Source of the DNA: Mugil cephalus
Lineage: Eukaryota; Chordata; Actinopteri; Mugiliformes; Mugilidae
Length of the DNA stretch: 64,000 nucleotides
NCBI RefSeq assembly: GCF_022458985.1
Contig: NC_061771.1
Location: forward strand, 27,892,001-27,956,000
Reading direction: 5' to 3'
Below, in pieces: positions 32,358 to 45,203 of this stretch. A program made the translations under genes and the position numbers. Below the pieces are notes generated by a model. It was not told the origin of the DNA. It saw only the letters and a list, made by a program, of their open reading frames with translations, and made no database searches. Each line of letters starts with the position of its first letter. Within the stretch, counting starts at the first letter, position 1.

Positions 32358-33192
32358 TATTTTATGAATCAAACTCTGTACATATTAGATGTGTTTATTC
32401 TGTTAACTATGATATTTATTTTTGTGCTGCACTTTGACTTGATGATTGTTTTCTACCTATTTTTCTTTGTAGATATTTTATTCTTTCTTTAAGCCTCGTC
32501 AGTGTTTCCATCATGTCTCCTTCAATAGAGTGAAACAGCCTCAGAGCCTCAGTGTTGAACGTCTCTACTTCAACCAACAGTTTTTCCAAAATAAATATTT
32601 TTCAACTTTGTGCCAATTGATTCTTCAACAACTTCACTTAGTGATTCTCACTTTTGTGTTAAACTTTTTTTTTAGTGTGATATATATATATTCATTCATT
32701 ATTTGTCTGATGTAACTTATTTTAACCTTTTTAGTATACATTTTAATTGAATTTGTTATGTCTCTTGACAACTTCATGGTGGTGATGGTGGGACAGCGTT
32801 TCCTCAGTGTGTAAAAGTTTCCTGTCTGTGTCATTTTATTTATTTATTTTTTTATGTAAAGTACTTTGGGCTCCATCCTTCATATGAAACGTTCTACAAA
32901 TAAAATTTGATTGAAAAGAGACCAAGACCATGAATGAGCTCCAAAATGTCCATGAACAGTATTAAGTTTACTTTGTCTACGTCCTAAAGAGGAGATTTTG
33001 GGGGTTTTCTTGCAAAAAGTCCAGAATTATAAGAGGTTAAAGACGACCATCATATGTAGAGCTCTGCAAAACGTCTAAAAGTTTCTCCACTTCAACTCGA
33101 AGCACTTTAAATATTTACAACAGCCTTCTTTTGTCTCAAACACACAAGGACGACATTCAGGAGACTCACATTTAAAAATGTCTCAACATTTG
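32358..33192. other. Spacer between V-set gene 5 and cdc6
   Basis: The first 170 bp are the rest of the V-gene 3' region (tattagatgtgtttattctg...). Then comes AT-rich DNA ending in a fish-type tail with 'acaaataaaatttgattg' near 32895-32912, a possible polyadenylation site for gene 5. No gene was recognised. Gene 5 and cdc6 converge here. Confidence 0.5.
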
Positions 33193-33198
33193 TTTATT
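33193..33198 (-). terminator. Candidate AATAAA polyadenylation signal of cdc6
   Basis: tttatt on the + strand reads AATAAA on the - strand, about 255 nt after the cdc6 stop. It is the nearest canonical signal seen. The exact cleavage site is not determined. Confidence 0.45.
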
Positions 33199-33451
33199 CC
33201 CAGCGTCTAAACTGAAACGTTTCAAATCTGACCTGAAACAAAATGCTGTAATTTCACAACGTTTTCAACCGAGTCGACATCAGCTGAAGAAAAAAAAAAT
33301 AAAATAAATTTTTTTTTTTCATAAAAACTGTACAGGTCCCAGCAAAAATGGGATTTCTTTAAAAAATGAAGAAGTTTGAATAAACGTCCTTTTAAAAGGT
33401 CATTTTAAAAATCTGAGATTCAAAAAGAAATAATAATAATAGTAGTAAAGA

Positions 33452-36400
33452 TCAGGAGGGGAGTCCTGCAGCGAGGATGCTTCCCAGCAGCGTCCGGTCC
33501 TTCAGAGCGTTTTCAACGTCTTTCTCCTCGATCTTCAGAAAAACCTGAAACACAAAAACCAACTCCGTCAGGTTCAGATCACACTTAAAATGAATTAATG
33601 ATCATCTACTACTGATAAAGAGGCCGATAAACCAAACACAGAGCTCTTAAAATATATGTTTTTGACCTAAAATCTAATTCTACAACTCTTAATCACAAGT
33701 ATAAAAAGTTTTCCATCATTCACAAATATAAACTGCAGAGAATTAGAAAAAGGAAAAAGTCAGGATGCCATTAAGAAGCTTATTTTCATGTATTTTGGCC
33801 TTTTGATCCTGAAACTACATTTCCCATCATGCTTTGGGTGGTGTTAACTGTAGAAGCAGATATTATTATACTAAACAGATATTCCTCATTTATTTTGAGT
33901 TCCTTGAACTTCTACATATTTAGTCGACAGGGATGCTGCCGTTTCCTTGGTTACCGCAGCGCCACCAGACACAAAGGAAGGAGTGGAGGCGTTTCGTACC
34001 TTGGTGAGTCGAGCCTCTTTGGCTTTCTTCAGACTGAAGATGCCTCGACTCTCCAGCAGACTGCAGAGCGACAGACACTCGCCCTGTCCCACCCCAGACA
34101 CCTGCCTCTGAGCGCACAGACGAGTGTACACTTCATGGAGCTGAAACACAACAACAACAACACAGCTTTAGCTATAGAGCACGTTAGGAACAAGTCGGGG
34201 TCTCGTGGCAGCAAGTATCACTCCACAGTTTAGAGAACGAGTACCTATGATGACAAAGAGATAAAAAGAGGCAGCTTCGTATGATTCATTTACCTCTGCA
34301 GTTTTATTTAGTTCTAGTTATTTAGTTTACATCAAGTTGCATTTCCCCCCCCGACCCCCCGTTGATAGGAGCTCACCTTCCCCAGGACCACCTCTTTGCT
34401 CTTTCCGTTGCGGCTGAGCAGCAGGAGGCAGCAGACCAGGAGCTTCTGCTGCAGAGGGAAACTCTCTCCGTCCGAGGCGCCGCCCTGAGACGCCATGCGG
34501 TCGCCGTACACCTCCGAGAGAACCCGCGCCACCTGAGGGAGGCTGACCCGGGACGCTGCAACACACGGGAGGAGAGTCTCAGACCAAGAGTCCAGGAAAC
34601 TCAAAACCAAGGGATCGAGTTTTCTTCACCCACCCCCCATCGATCTGATCTGATCTGATCTTAAACGTCCTAAACTTCCTCCCCCTCTCACAGCCACACT
34701 CACCTTTAGCTTCACCTTTCGTATCCGCTGCTTTCTTCCTCTCATCAGATTCCACGATCTCAACAGCCCTCCTGAAAACAAAGGAACATAAAAGAAAATC
34801 AGTTTAAAGTTTCATTAAAATTCTCCAGACAAATATGAGTTTAGTGTTTAAACATGCAAAAAATAAAATATTCACCTGTACATATGTTAAATCTAACCTA
34901 TAGTTCTCTTTAAATTCATTCACCCCATTAATTATGGTACAACCACTGAATGCAATTCCTTAAAGTGGCCACTAGGTGTCACCACATCCCATGAAAACCA
35001 TTTAGGACACATTATTATACACAACAACGTACAATAAGAACAGATAAAAGTAGAATTAAGAAATTTAACAGTACACAGTAGAATCAGAGGCCAATAAATA
35101 GAAAAACAGATAAAAAGGGAAATGAAATTTGACCAGTAACATTAATAAACAGCGCCCACTTTAAAAAGGATTTAAAGGACGAATGGCAGATGGAATAAAA
35201 GATTTTTAAATGTGTTTAAAAAATGTTTTAAATATTCACCTGCAGATATCCAGAGCTTTCCTGGCGTCTCCGGACACGGCCGACACTTTCCTGGCACAGA
35301 ACTGAACCGCGGAGGCGTCCAGGATTCCTTCAGCCGACGCCTGGGAGGCAACAAAGTATAAATATACACACGTGAATAAATAAATAACTAAATAAAATAC
35401 AGCTGCGGGTTAAACAAACACAACCACACACACTCGAACTGCACTTACCTGTGTGAGTCTGTCCTGAACGATGGCGGCGAGCTCCTGTCGGCTGTAGGGA
35501 GGGAAGTGGAGCAGCAGGGGGCGACAGTGAGGGCGAGCCTGCAGCCGGGGGAGGATCCGGTCGGTCAGATCCAGAGCGTTGGCGATGCCTGGAAGAAGAA
35601 GAAGAAGAAAAATAAACAATGTTGTATATACCGTGAGTATATTCTTGTGTGTTATTAATATAATTATTAGTTTATTGCAGTGGGACAGTGCACATTTATC
35701 AAAATTGATGTTTTAGCCCTCAGTGAAATGAGCACAAATGATCATTTTCAGTTATAGCTGCACAAAATAGACAGAGAAGCCTTTAAAAACAATCACACAA
35801 TAGACAATTTAAAAAAATCAGTTATTACTTCATCTCTTATTCATATTTTTAGGATAATTGTTGGTTTTGTATGAAGATGGTGTTTGTCAATTTATATGAA
35901 TTGGTGAATTTTATCTGTACTTATACTTTTTCCATGTGTCTAGTTCACATGTTGATTCAGATGCTTATTAGAGAAATTTCTCACCGATGAGACAGAGTCG
36001 GGAGCCGTCCAGGTACGGCCACTCGAAGATGGTGTAGAGGACGTCCTGAGCTTTACTGTCCAGCTGGTCCATCTCATCCAGGACAAGAAGCCTGAGACGG
36101 ACAGAGAGGTGGAGGGAGGGAGTCAGTGTTTATTTTCCCCCTAAAAACCAGGAAAGGAAACTACGACCACACACACACACGGATTAATTTGACTCACACG
36201 GGGGGGCCCTTGGACGTGAGGAGCCTCTGGAGGCCGCTCTGTCCGCCCGACGCCCTCAGCTTGTCGGCCAGGAGCGGGAAGATGGCGTGGGAGCTCCGCA
36301 GACTCATGCAGTTCACCACCACGGTCTGGACGGAGGACAGCTCGGCCTGGAGGGACACGGACACAGAGTCAGAAGAGCGCACAGAGTCTTTAACCCACTA

Positions 36401-38839
36401 AATAGTTGAAATGTTTATTTCAACTATTTAAAACGTCAGAAAACATCGAGCGATTTTGCCCATTTTACCCCATATCTGGTTATTTACTTTAATTCGCTGC
36501 AGGTTATAAAGTGAGGAGGAGAAATTACCGTAATGACTCTAAAAATCGTAGGAATAATTCTGGTTGCACAAATTGTAAAGTAATTACGGTAACACAAAGT
36601 GCACTTGTCTTAAATTATGTTTTAAAGGGTTAATAGAGTCATTCCATAAAAGTATTTATGTTTAATGACCTAAATTTCCAAAACAATACAATTAACTTAC
36701 AATTTGATACGATTTTCTCATAGTTTATTAATTTTTTTAAGAGAATATTATATTTCATGTAAACTGGACTCCACATTTTTTGTAAATTTTACCTCCACCT
36801 TGTTCTTATTCTATTTTATTTGTACGTCTGTCTTGTTCATATGCATCTTTTTTCTCATGTAGTGACTCCTTGGACAAAACTATTTCCCTGCGGGGATCAA
36901 TAAAGTGATGTTGAATCTTAAATCTTGAACGCAGATATAAACTGTGCAATGAATCTAAAACATACCTATTTAGATATTTAAAAACTACAAATTATACATT
37001 TTCTCTTTAATAAATTTAAGTGAATCCCTTTTTATTTCTTTGAGGTAGCTTAAATTGTGCAACATAAATGCACATGTAATCCTCTTAAAGGTGCAACTGA
37101 AGTAATATTTTATCTTAACAACAAAAAAAATAAATAAAATACAGTATCTTTAAAACAAATCCCACATCAAAATAAGTAAATGAATAATAGAAATAAACTA
37201 ATCTCTTCACAATAAACAAACTGCATATTAACGCCCCCTGCTGTTTAAAAAGGGGAATTGCAACTGTCTCAGACACATCCCTAAAAAAAAGACACATATA
37301 GACCAACCTGCAGTTATTTGTCCCACTAATTACGGCTCAGATGTGTTGACATTAGTCTCTAGTGACACTAAAGCTCCAGCTCACCTTCATCTCCTGCAGC
37401 ACACAGTTGAGACACGCCGTCTTGCCGGTCCCCGGGGCTCCGGAGATGTAGAGGCTGCCGGGGACACACTGCAGCACCTTGTCCTCCAGGAAGGAGCGGA
37501 TGGACGCCCGCTCGTCCTCCCTGGACAGGAGGCGCTCCGGGACGGCCGTGTGGAGGGCCTGCTTCACGCCCAGGAACCTCGACTCTGGAGGAGAGACGTC
37601 GGTCAATAACGCCCAGATTCATCATCACCATCATCTCAAGGAGAGAACGGCACCGAGAAATAACAATTAAGACTTCAAACTATTAGTATTGTTTCTGAGT
37701 ATCATGGCTCAAATATCCCAAAATCTGTCAGGGAGCAACATTTAAAAGCACAGATAAACAAATAACTATACGTTGGATCAGAGTTTCTGCAGGTTTCAGT
37801 GGAGTTAAAGTTATGGGTTCAATTTAAAACCTACTATTTTACTTCAGAAATAAGAAAATGTATTATCATCATCATAACAGGCCGGGGCCAGAGGGGTCGT
37901 ACTGCACATAAAGACTGGACTAAATGTAATTTAAGACCCACAATGGAAAATATGCTCATATTTAAGACTTTTTTAGGCCTTTAATTGGGATTGTCCATTT
38001 TTTTTTTTTAGACTCTGCAGAAACCCTGTAGTTATTCATGCCGGAAGAATCCTGTCGTCTTCTTACTTTCCGCAAAGAGCCGAGCCACCGGCGGCTTCTT
38101 GCCCGGGCTCTGGGGGGCGGGCGTCGACTTGGACGAGGGGGAGGACGGGACGAGCCGGCGGCGAGCCGGGACCGGGGAGTTCTCGTCGAAGCCCAGCCTC
38201 CGGGGCGAGGCCAGGGGGGACGGCTTGCTCTGCTTCGGAGGGGAACCGAGCAGAGCGGCGGCGGCGCCGCCACCGAGGACGTTACAACCGTTGTCGTCGC
38301 CTGGAGGGAGAAAGTAGAAGGAGTCAGAGTTTAAGATCTGTGGTGATTCAAAGCCACAGCTTTACATTCAGAGATCTTTAAAAGCTCTGATAAAAGTGGT
38401 GGTAGAGAAACTTATTCTCCTAATCTGGAAGTGCACCACTCCACCCACCTTTACTCACTGGCTCAAGATTAAAACTTATTAAAATGGAACTACTGCACCT
38501 GCACAAACCTAAATGCAAAATGATGAAAGGTCTCTCACCCGTGCGCTTTCGTGGGCTGAGGGGAATCCGGGTTTGGAGACTCGGAGAAGAAGGAGGGTGA
38601 GGAGGGCGTCTGGGGGAGAGGGGGGAGGTCAGAGCGGGGAGGCGTCTGGGCGACAGGGCGGTGGGCGGGTCGACGGGGCGCCTCGGGGAGAGCGGCGCGA
38701 TCCTGATCCTGATCGGGGGCTGGAGGTCGGCGTCGGTCGACTTTTCAAGCTCTTTGGAGCGAGAGGAGACTCTGCAGGATTTACGCCGGGGGAACTGCAG
38801 CACGGGCTGAGCGTGGCCCTTGGAGCGAGTGCTGGGCAT
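33452..38839 (-). CDS. cdc6: cdc6, replication-licensing AAA+ ATPase
   Basis: CDC6 binds ORC at replication origins in the nucleus and helps load MCM2-7 with CDT1. Eleven coding exons fit in frame: 38839-38539, 38300-38067, 37584-37385, 36346-36198, 36091-35985, 35588-35449, 35340-35240, 34771-34704, 34555-34377, 34140-34000, 33544-33452 (1713 bp, 570 residues; human has 560). Visible motifs: several N-terminal CDK sites (LSPRR, PLSPRK), cyclin-binding RRLGFDEN, Walker A GAPGTGKT, Walker B LLVLDEMDQLD, sensor-1 region IGIANALDLTD, PRLQAR, sensor-2 SGDARKALDIC, and a C-terminal winged helix ending LAAGLPS. The start was chosen at MPSTRSKGHAQ, matching the vertebrate N-terminus, 10 bp inside exon 2. 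No defect was seen. Its neighbours are unrelated V-set genes. Confidence 0.97.
33813..33832 (+). promoter_or_regulatory. ZNF143-like motif in cdc6 last intron
   Basis: aactacatttcccatcatgc closely resembles the ZNF143/THAP11 promoter motif (ACTACAWTTCCCAGCATGC). It lies between the last two coding exons of cdc6. Partial versions (aactacatttccca/aactacatttcaca) occur near 13041 and 19147. Function unproven. Confidence 0.35.
36870..36925 (+). repeat. LINE-like 3' tail in cdc6 intron
   Basis: 'ctatttccctgcggggatcaataaagtgatgttgaatctt' has the form of a fish LINE 3' end (ccccggggatcaataaagt type). It lies in the 1.04-kb cdc6 intron between 36346 and 37385. The rest of that intron is AT-rich with nothing recognised. 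Confidence 0.5.
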
Positions 38840-39979
38840 CGTGACGTCTCTGAAAGGAAGAAGATTTTTTAAAAAACGTGTTTAAATGACAAACGAAACA
38901 CAGCGAGAAGGAGCTGGTAGTTGAAAAAAATGACGGAAAAGATCTTTAATGCACAGTTTAGACACTGGAGGCAGTTTGACTTTTCTTTCTTGCTGTAAAA
39001 GGATGTAAAAGGAAGTCATGTTTATAATATTCTCCGAGGCTTAAAATTAAAAACTGAGCAGCAGAACATGAGTGAAAGTTTTATTTTAAATGCAAAACCT
39101 CAAAACAACCGACCAGATCTACGTCATCGTCCAGGAGGTTAAATGATCTTGATTTACAAACAGAGAAATTGGAGCGTGGATTAAAATGAGACTTTAAACT
39201 ACAACACAGGACATAAAAAATATGAATAAAAAGATCTTATTACGCCTCCATTTGTTACTGAAAGTGTGAAACAAACAAACAAAAAAACCCTCAGGACATG
39301 CGGCTCTACGACGTCTCCCTGCATTTAACTCCTTACATCTGACATGTACAGGAACACATGGCACATAAAGACATTTATACTGCTAATTAAACCACTGTGT
39401 GCAAGGTTTGACGTCTCAGGGGGCGTTTATTGTGGTAAATAACAATAATTTTCATCTAAAACCACCAATTAAGCAAACAAAGATAAAGGCCTGACCCTCC
39501 AGTCAAGGTAATTTTAATATTTGTCGAGCAAACATTCATAAAAACCGACATAACGTCATTGAAATCTGTTAAATGTGACGTAGTAAATGAATATAAAGTC
39601 ATGTTTAACCCCAGGTGAGCTTAGTAAACAGTCTAATGACATAAATTACTACAAGAATAAGGCGGAAACAAAACGGTGAGGTGGCTTAAAGGCGCCAAAA
39701 CACCGCGTCTGTCTGCCGTAAAAGGGGGACACGTTTCGACACTAATGCAACCGTTTTACGGCAGAATCTCAACCTGATGAACAAAATAATTACCTAAAGT
39801 AAAAGATTTGTTGATGTAGAAAAGTTAAAAACGAGGAAATCTTTTTAAAGAGGAGAAACTAGCAAACTAACTCTGAAGCGGCGATAAGCGCAGGTGCTCA
39901 ACTCTCTTCCGCCCTTCGACAAAAACAAACAACTAAATCCATCTTAAAAAATAAATAATCGAGTTGTTGGTGAAGTTAC

Positions 39980-40120
39980 CTTGTGTTAAAAAGTTCAGAA
40001 TCTTCTGGAACCAGAGCCGTGTGTCCTGTCTTGTCCTGTCTTGTGTCCTCTCCGTCTGTCCCTCTCGCAGCTCGTCTCCTTCTCAACACAAACTTGCGCC
40101 AAATCGCGTCTGACTCCGCC
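39980..40120 (-). other. cdc6 non-coding first exon (5' end approximate)
   Basis: A consensus donor on the - strand (AACACAAG|gtaacttc, exon edge 39980) lies downstream of a promoter-like region. The coding exon 2 has an acceptor (ctttcag, exon edge 38849) 10 bp before the ATG. This gives an untranslated exon 1 and a 1.1-kb first intron. The 5' limit near 40120 is a guess from the promoter elements. Confidence 0.5.
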
Positions 40121-40290
40121 TCCATCAGCTGAGAGCTCTCTGATTGGCCAAAGCGGCTCGCCCCCCGCGGCGCTCATTGGCCGAGCGTCGCAGGCGGATG
40201 TGACGACAGCGGAGGTGACGTGTTTTTGGCGGAATGAATTTTTCCCGGGAGCTTTGAGAGCTTTCTTCTCAGGGAAACGCGGCAAAACTT
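40121..40290 (-). promoter_or_regulatory. cdc6 promoter: CCAAT boxes and E2F-like site
   Basis: Two inverted CCAAT boxes (gattggcc near 40142, cattggcc near 40176) and TTTTTGGCGGAA (about 40222-40233), followed by tttcccggga, lie in a GC-rich segment. E2F control of CDC6 at G1/S is well established in mammals, and the site arrangement fits. The opposite strand shows no convincing gene, so a bidirectional promoter is not supported. Confidence 0.6.
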
Positions 40291-40309
40291 TTATCAACAA
40301 ACCCTGAAT

Positions 40310-41765
40310 GAATGTTTATGTTGTAAGTTAATGGTTAACTTTATTATTATAATTTCACTTTGACATTTAAGAATATTTAACTTTAAATCAATTTTATGAT
40401 ATTGACCTTACGTAATAAGTTGTTGCACGTGATGCAGATTTTGTGATTTACACGGTTTATAGTCAGGCGTCCACTCTTTCTACAGGAGATCAAAGTCTGA
40501 TTAAAATACAAGACCGACACAGCGCATCCAATAAACTAACTTTAATATGAAACTGAAACACACTAGTGTGTATATTATGTGTGTGTGAAAAGACTTTATG
40601 TAACAGGGGTTGTCTTCTTCCTGAATGATGTTAAAGTGACCGACTGTAAAGTCAAGAACAACCAGAGGAATAATAAAAATAAACAGATTAATAACAGTGA
40701 GGCAGATTACAGAGGATTTTATTTCAGCACAATTACATTGATATCACACACACATACACAAAAAAGAAAACGAAAGCGAGGACAGATTATTTTTTTAAAC
40801 CAATAAGAAAACAAACATCCAGAATTTATTTACAGACAATATTGATTCACAGCACAAATCGTTACAGGGAGAACTGACCTCATCTTACCAATCAAGACAG
40901 AGTAAGGTCTTTTTAAGAAAACAGTTGAGTAGAGAATCTCAAATGAACTGAACAGATTTGATCATTTCAGTTTATTCTACGAACAAACATGATTTAAACT
41001 TACAGATTTCTTACCGAGCACATTTCACAGAACTCAATAACGTAAAGAATAATCTAAAATCTGCGATTCATGATCTGGGAGTCAGGAAAAGTCTGATCGT
41101 CACCAACTTCTAAACCTGTAAACGTCCACATTACTTTACATTTAAGTTACAGATACGTCCTGAGTTCAGTGTAATATACAACATGTATCCACTAATGCAT
41201 AATCTAAATACGCTCCACCAATAATCTGATATTTAAATTCATTTTAAAGATATTTAAAGGTATTTTCTTGGCTTTAATGTGGTTTTGTGTTTATTAGGAG
41301 ACAGATGGAGGAAATAAACCGTAGTTATTCAGGAGGGGGATAAATAAATAAAGGCTGTGTGAGTTATTAATGCATTAACATTTGTTTGTGTTATTGAGAA
41401 GTTTGGGGCAGAACTGGAAACAGATCTTTGAAGATCAGATTAAAAGTCCCTTCAGATCCATATTTAATGCTCTAGTCGCAGCTTATTCTGTCATTAGCTT
41501 CATTTGAACCTTTTAGCTGCATTTTTGTTTAGATGCATAAACTAACTACACGTCATTGTGTATCTGTACGATATGGAATGACATGTTAAATCTAATCTGG
41601 TCGGTTTTTACTGTTGACGTGAAGATGTTCCTCAGTCCATTTAAAATAGAGCTTTTAAAAATGTTCATCACGGGATAAAAAGCTTTTACGTTATTAAATG
41701 TGGTAACAGCACCAGTAGAAACATGTATTTTTGGCTCAGATGACAGCGTATTTGTCATCCAACTA
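40310..41765. other. Spacer between cdc6 promoter and V-set gene 6
   Basis: No gene was recognised. From about 40.57 kb the sequence is the same unit-end block as at 47.27-48.05 and 61.5-62.2 kb (aataacagtgaggcagattacag; ggagacagatggaggaaataa), so the duplicated unit ends near 40.5 kb, a few hundred bp from the cdc6 promoter. Confidence 0.6.
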
Positions 41766-44700
41766 TCACAGCTGACCCTGCTGGAGGTGTCCGACGCCGT
41801 TCTCTGTGGTGACGGCCTCGTCTTTGTCTCCTTCATCTCCTCTCCTCAGCCGTCCCATTTCAAGTTGGTTTTCTTCATCTGTTCTCCGTCTGCGCTTCTT
41901 GCAAATCCCTGTAAGAAGATAGAGACCAGTTTTCAGATGAACTGTACAACAACTCATCCTTCTGTAACCAGCAACTTTATGTTATTGGGGCCACGCACCG
42001 TTTTTTTTCCCCTCTCCTTTTTTGTCCCTTATTTTGTTTATATATCAAAACGGGCGGTTTGATAGGGACTGTTGTGTCATTACTTTTCCTCTACAAAATA
42101 CAATTTTGCATTGAAATGAATGGGACGGGTGAAAACAAAACAGAGAAAAAAGAAAAATCTATGGAGTTTTTTCCCCAAACGTCTACTGCTCAGGCAACCT
42201 TTCAGACTTCATTTAAACATTAAACTGTGGACATGAGCCTTAGTTTTGATCCACTGTTCGATGACCGTGATAATTGTTGGAGAAGGTTTGAGTTTATAAT
42301 TGGTTTGTGTCGCGCTAGAGTGGATAATGTCACGGAAATTGTCTTAAACTTTCTCTTTCCTCACACCTCGCGCCACAATTTACACTGTACCGACATGATT
42401 TTTCCCACAGCTGTAGACGAACTTGTTCCGTTTCTCACAATGTGCTCGTCAAAGCAGCGACACGTACGCAATTTAAACCCTGAGCCTCCGAGTGCGGTCA
42501 CGTCTCTCTCTGCTCTCCATTGACTGCAATGCAACGACTTCCTGAGAGAAGCTGAAGGGACCAATGTTTTAAACTCGGACGTGTCTTCAAAATATTTACT
42601 CCACTAAGACAAAAACATATCGAAGTCTTCAGGAAGGTCTTAAAGACGCCCACTGGTCTGCGTGTTTTTCTGATAGGAGCTACTGTTTTGTTACAGTGAG
42701 CCCAAACGTGAGACCAGCACAGAGGGAGAAAATCGCCCTGTCTGTCTGTTCCAGCCAATCCGCCTTCTGTCGTCACTGACAACCACCTCAAGTTGTCATG
42801 GCAACCTCCGACCCACAGGCCTGAGCCACAGTCGAGACCAATTCATTAATCGACTACTCCTCCTGCCGTTAATACAGCTGATCCCTGTTTCCCATAAATT
42901 TATGTTACAACAACACACACCAACACCTAACAAGCCCAACGAACAGGTCTTTGGAGGAAAGAGGAGTGTCCGGAGAAAACCCTCAGGGAGAACATGCAAG
43001 GTCCGGACCTTCTCGCTGGGAGGCATCAGCGCTAACCACCGAGCCACTGTAGCGCCCTTGAATTTCCTCAAAGTTTTTCTTTCAGGAAGGATCTGCAGTT
43101 GTTGGTGTTATATTTTTCTCTTATTGATCTGAGCCCCTTGAGATCAACTTGTTCTGAATGTGGCCCCTGAACTTCAAATGTAAAGCCTCAAGTAGCTTTA
43201 GCTGCTAAACACAGTCAAGTCTGACTATGAGATATAAAATAAAGTACATGTACATAATTTAATGTCAATTTAAAATGTAAATGTCTAACTCACCAGTCCC
43301 TCTGTTCTTCACCAGGACTCCAATGATGAAACCAAGAACAAGAACAAGGAGGAAACAAATACAGACACCAAGAATGATCCAGTGGTTTCTCTTCTCTACA
43401 GGACCTGAAAGAAATTAAACACTTGAATTTAGAGGAATACACTAAAATGGGATTTAATTCAACACCACAATACAGTTTGGAATAAACGTTACATAGTTGT
43501 GCATGTCTCTACATAAATAAATAAAGACCTACCAGACACAGTGGGGTTCATGACTCCGTATCCTTGAGACGTCGTCATGGCGACATCCTCTCTCTTTGTC
43601 ACTGTTACAGATAAAATATAAATATTTTAATGAAAATATTTCATCCACCGTCACAGATCTGCCACATCATTATGACCACCTTTCTAATACTGTGTAGTTG
43701 TCCCTTGTGGTGTCTCATCAGAGAAGGACATGGGTCTTCTGAGGGGGTCCTGTGGTGTGTGGCACCAACAACACAACGTTGTGAGTTCAGTAAACTTACC
43801 ATTAATGTTGAAAACAAAGCTGACGTTCAGATTTGAGATGAAGCATCTGAAGTCTCCTGAGTCAGACTGCTGGACTGTGGGGATCAGTAGAGTCATCCGT
43901 CCTCTGGTCAGGTCCTCTTTAATCAGCTCTGCTCTGTTCTTGTATCGCTGCATCTGTTCCACAGGATGATCTGTCCCACGACGACGGGAGTAGACCATGC
44001 GGTCTGAGACATTTGGGATGTCCACTCTCCTCCAGTCCAAGGCCAAGTCCTCAAGGTTGATCTCTGGATTCATCCGACACTGTAGAGTCAAATTAGATCC
44101 TTCTGGTACTTTAATCAGCTGAGTCTGGTTGATGATGGGACATTTTTCTGGGGAAACAAACGAGAAAAAAAACAAATCAAAACACTTTGATCAGCTCATG
44201 TCAACCTGAGGATGAGGATGGTGTAAAACCTTCCTCTGTCACAAAGCTGCATCAAGAACAAAACAAATTCATCATATTTGTACATAAGCAAACTGTTACA
44301 TGGTTATATAGTCATAATCTAAAGACTCTAATAAGTCACCCCAGCCGTGCGCCATCCAAGACGTCTAGTAAACAACAGAACCACATTAAAACCACAGCTG
44401 GTTTGCAAACCAAGAAGATACATCAGAATATCTTTAAGACGAACATAAATAATACAAAATGGGGGGTGGAGAGTATTTAGATTTGTATTTTATTTGACAA
44501 ATAAATATATTTACTTACACTGATCTGAACGCACCTGCAACTTAACGTATGTTAAGTAATGGATGTTTACAGTGTTATAAGTTAAGTGACTCGTCTTGGA
44601 TGAACTGGTTTTATCAATCAAACTTTTCATACCAAGTCTATCAATCACATATTTTAGATCATTCTTTACATTATTGTATTCTGTGAAATCTGCCCAAACA

Positions 44701-45203
44701 TCTGAGACTTTCTGGTCTCTACTGAACGGGTTTCTTGAAGGCCTTCTCTTGCTAGAAAGCGCTTTAAACGATCTGAGCTAATTTAATGTTATATCGTCTC
44801 TAAAGTAATTCTCGATGTCTTAAAAACTTCCAACGATAACACGGAGTCTATAAGGATTTATTTTCGCGTGCACACATTATTTCCAGCCCATACAACAGAG
44901 ACCTAAAACTGACAACTCCTAAGCTAAAGCTAATAGCCAAGTCGCCGCACGGGTTACAACAAGTCAACACGGTAAATGTTCATTGAAAAAAAAAAAAAAT
45001 GTTAAAGTGTTAAACCATATTCGTAACCCACGTGAAGCACAATAACACTAATGAGAAGTAATACCGATAATATTATGAACGCAGACAAGTTGACGTCTTA
45101 GTGTTAAGTAATGGCGTCTTTTTAACTCAAACTCCATTTAAAACTTACCGTCGCCGGTCAACGAGCCAATAACGACAAAGGCGAACAATGTTGCTACGTC
45201 CAT
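41766..45203 (-). CDS. V-set gene 6: single-V-domain membrane protein, MOG/butyrophilin-like
   Basis: Exons: 45203-45149 (signal, identical peptide to gene 2), 44147-43800 (V domain), 43601-43533 (stalk), 43404-43294 (transmembrane, 111 bp), 41908-41766 (tail with TGA). The product is 241 residues, all in frame. The V domain has LTLQC, LDWRR and SDSGDFRC. Its first loop region differs from the left-arm copies (RMNPEINLEDLALDW against QTDPEINLTNFTLDW), removing one N-glycosylation sequon. The transmembrane exon has an extra GTTCTT (Val-Leu repeat). The tail begins with a basic cluster (GICKKRRRTDEEN) and keeps the acidic end DEGDKDEAVTTENG and LQQGQL. Intron 4 (1.4 kb) holds a SINE. Receptor or ligand role is inferred from fold. 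Confidence 0.8.
42945..43057 (-). mobile_element. tRNA-derived SINE fragment
   Basis: On the - strand it begins gggcgctacagtggctcggt and continues ggttagcgctgatgcctccc, which resembles the tRNA-like head of a common fish SINE. An internal deletion then joins the head to gaacatgc/ttctccctgagggttt-type body sequence. The copy at 49193-49305 has the same deletion, so it predates the gene 6/7 duplication. Confidence 0.6.

Noticed and set aside
38038-38334. Open + strand frames opposite cdc6 coding exons (also at 34362, 37343 and 38513)
   Set aside because: Antisense shadows of GC-rich cdc6 exons; the - strand reading matches CDC6 exactly with proper splice sites.
40041-40307. 88-codon + strand frame across the cdc6 promoter, suggesting a divergent gene
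   Set aside because: The frame is made of GC-rich promoter DNA and cdc6 exon 1 antisense sequence, with no recognised domain, and no downstream exon was found before the V-set unit starts near 40.5 kb.
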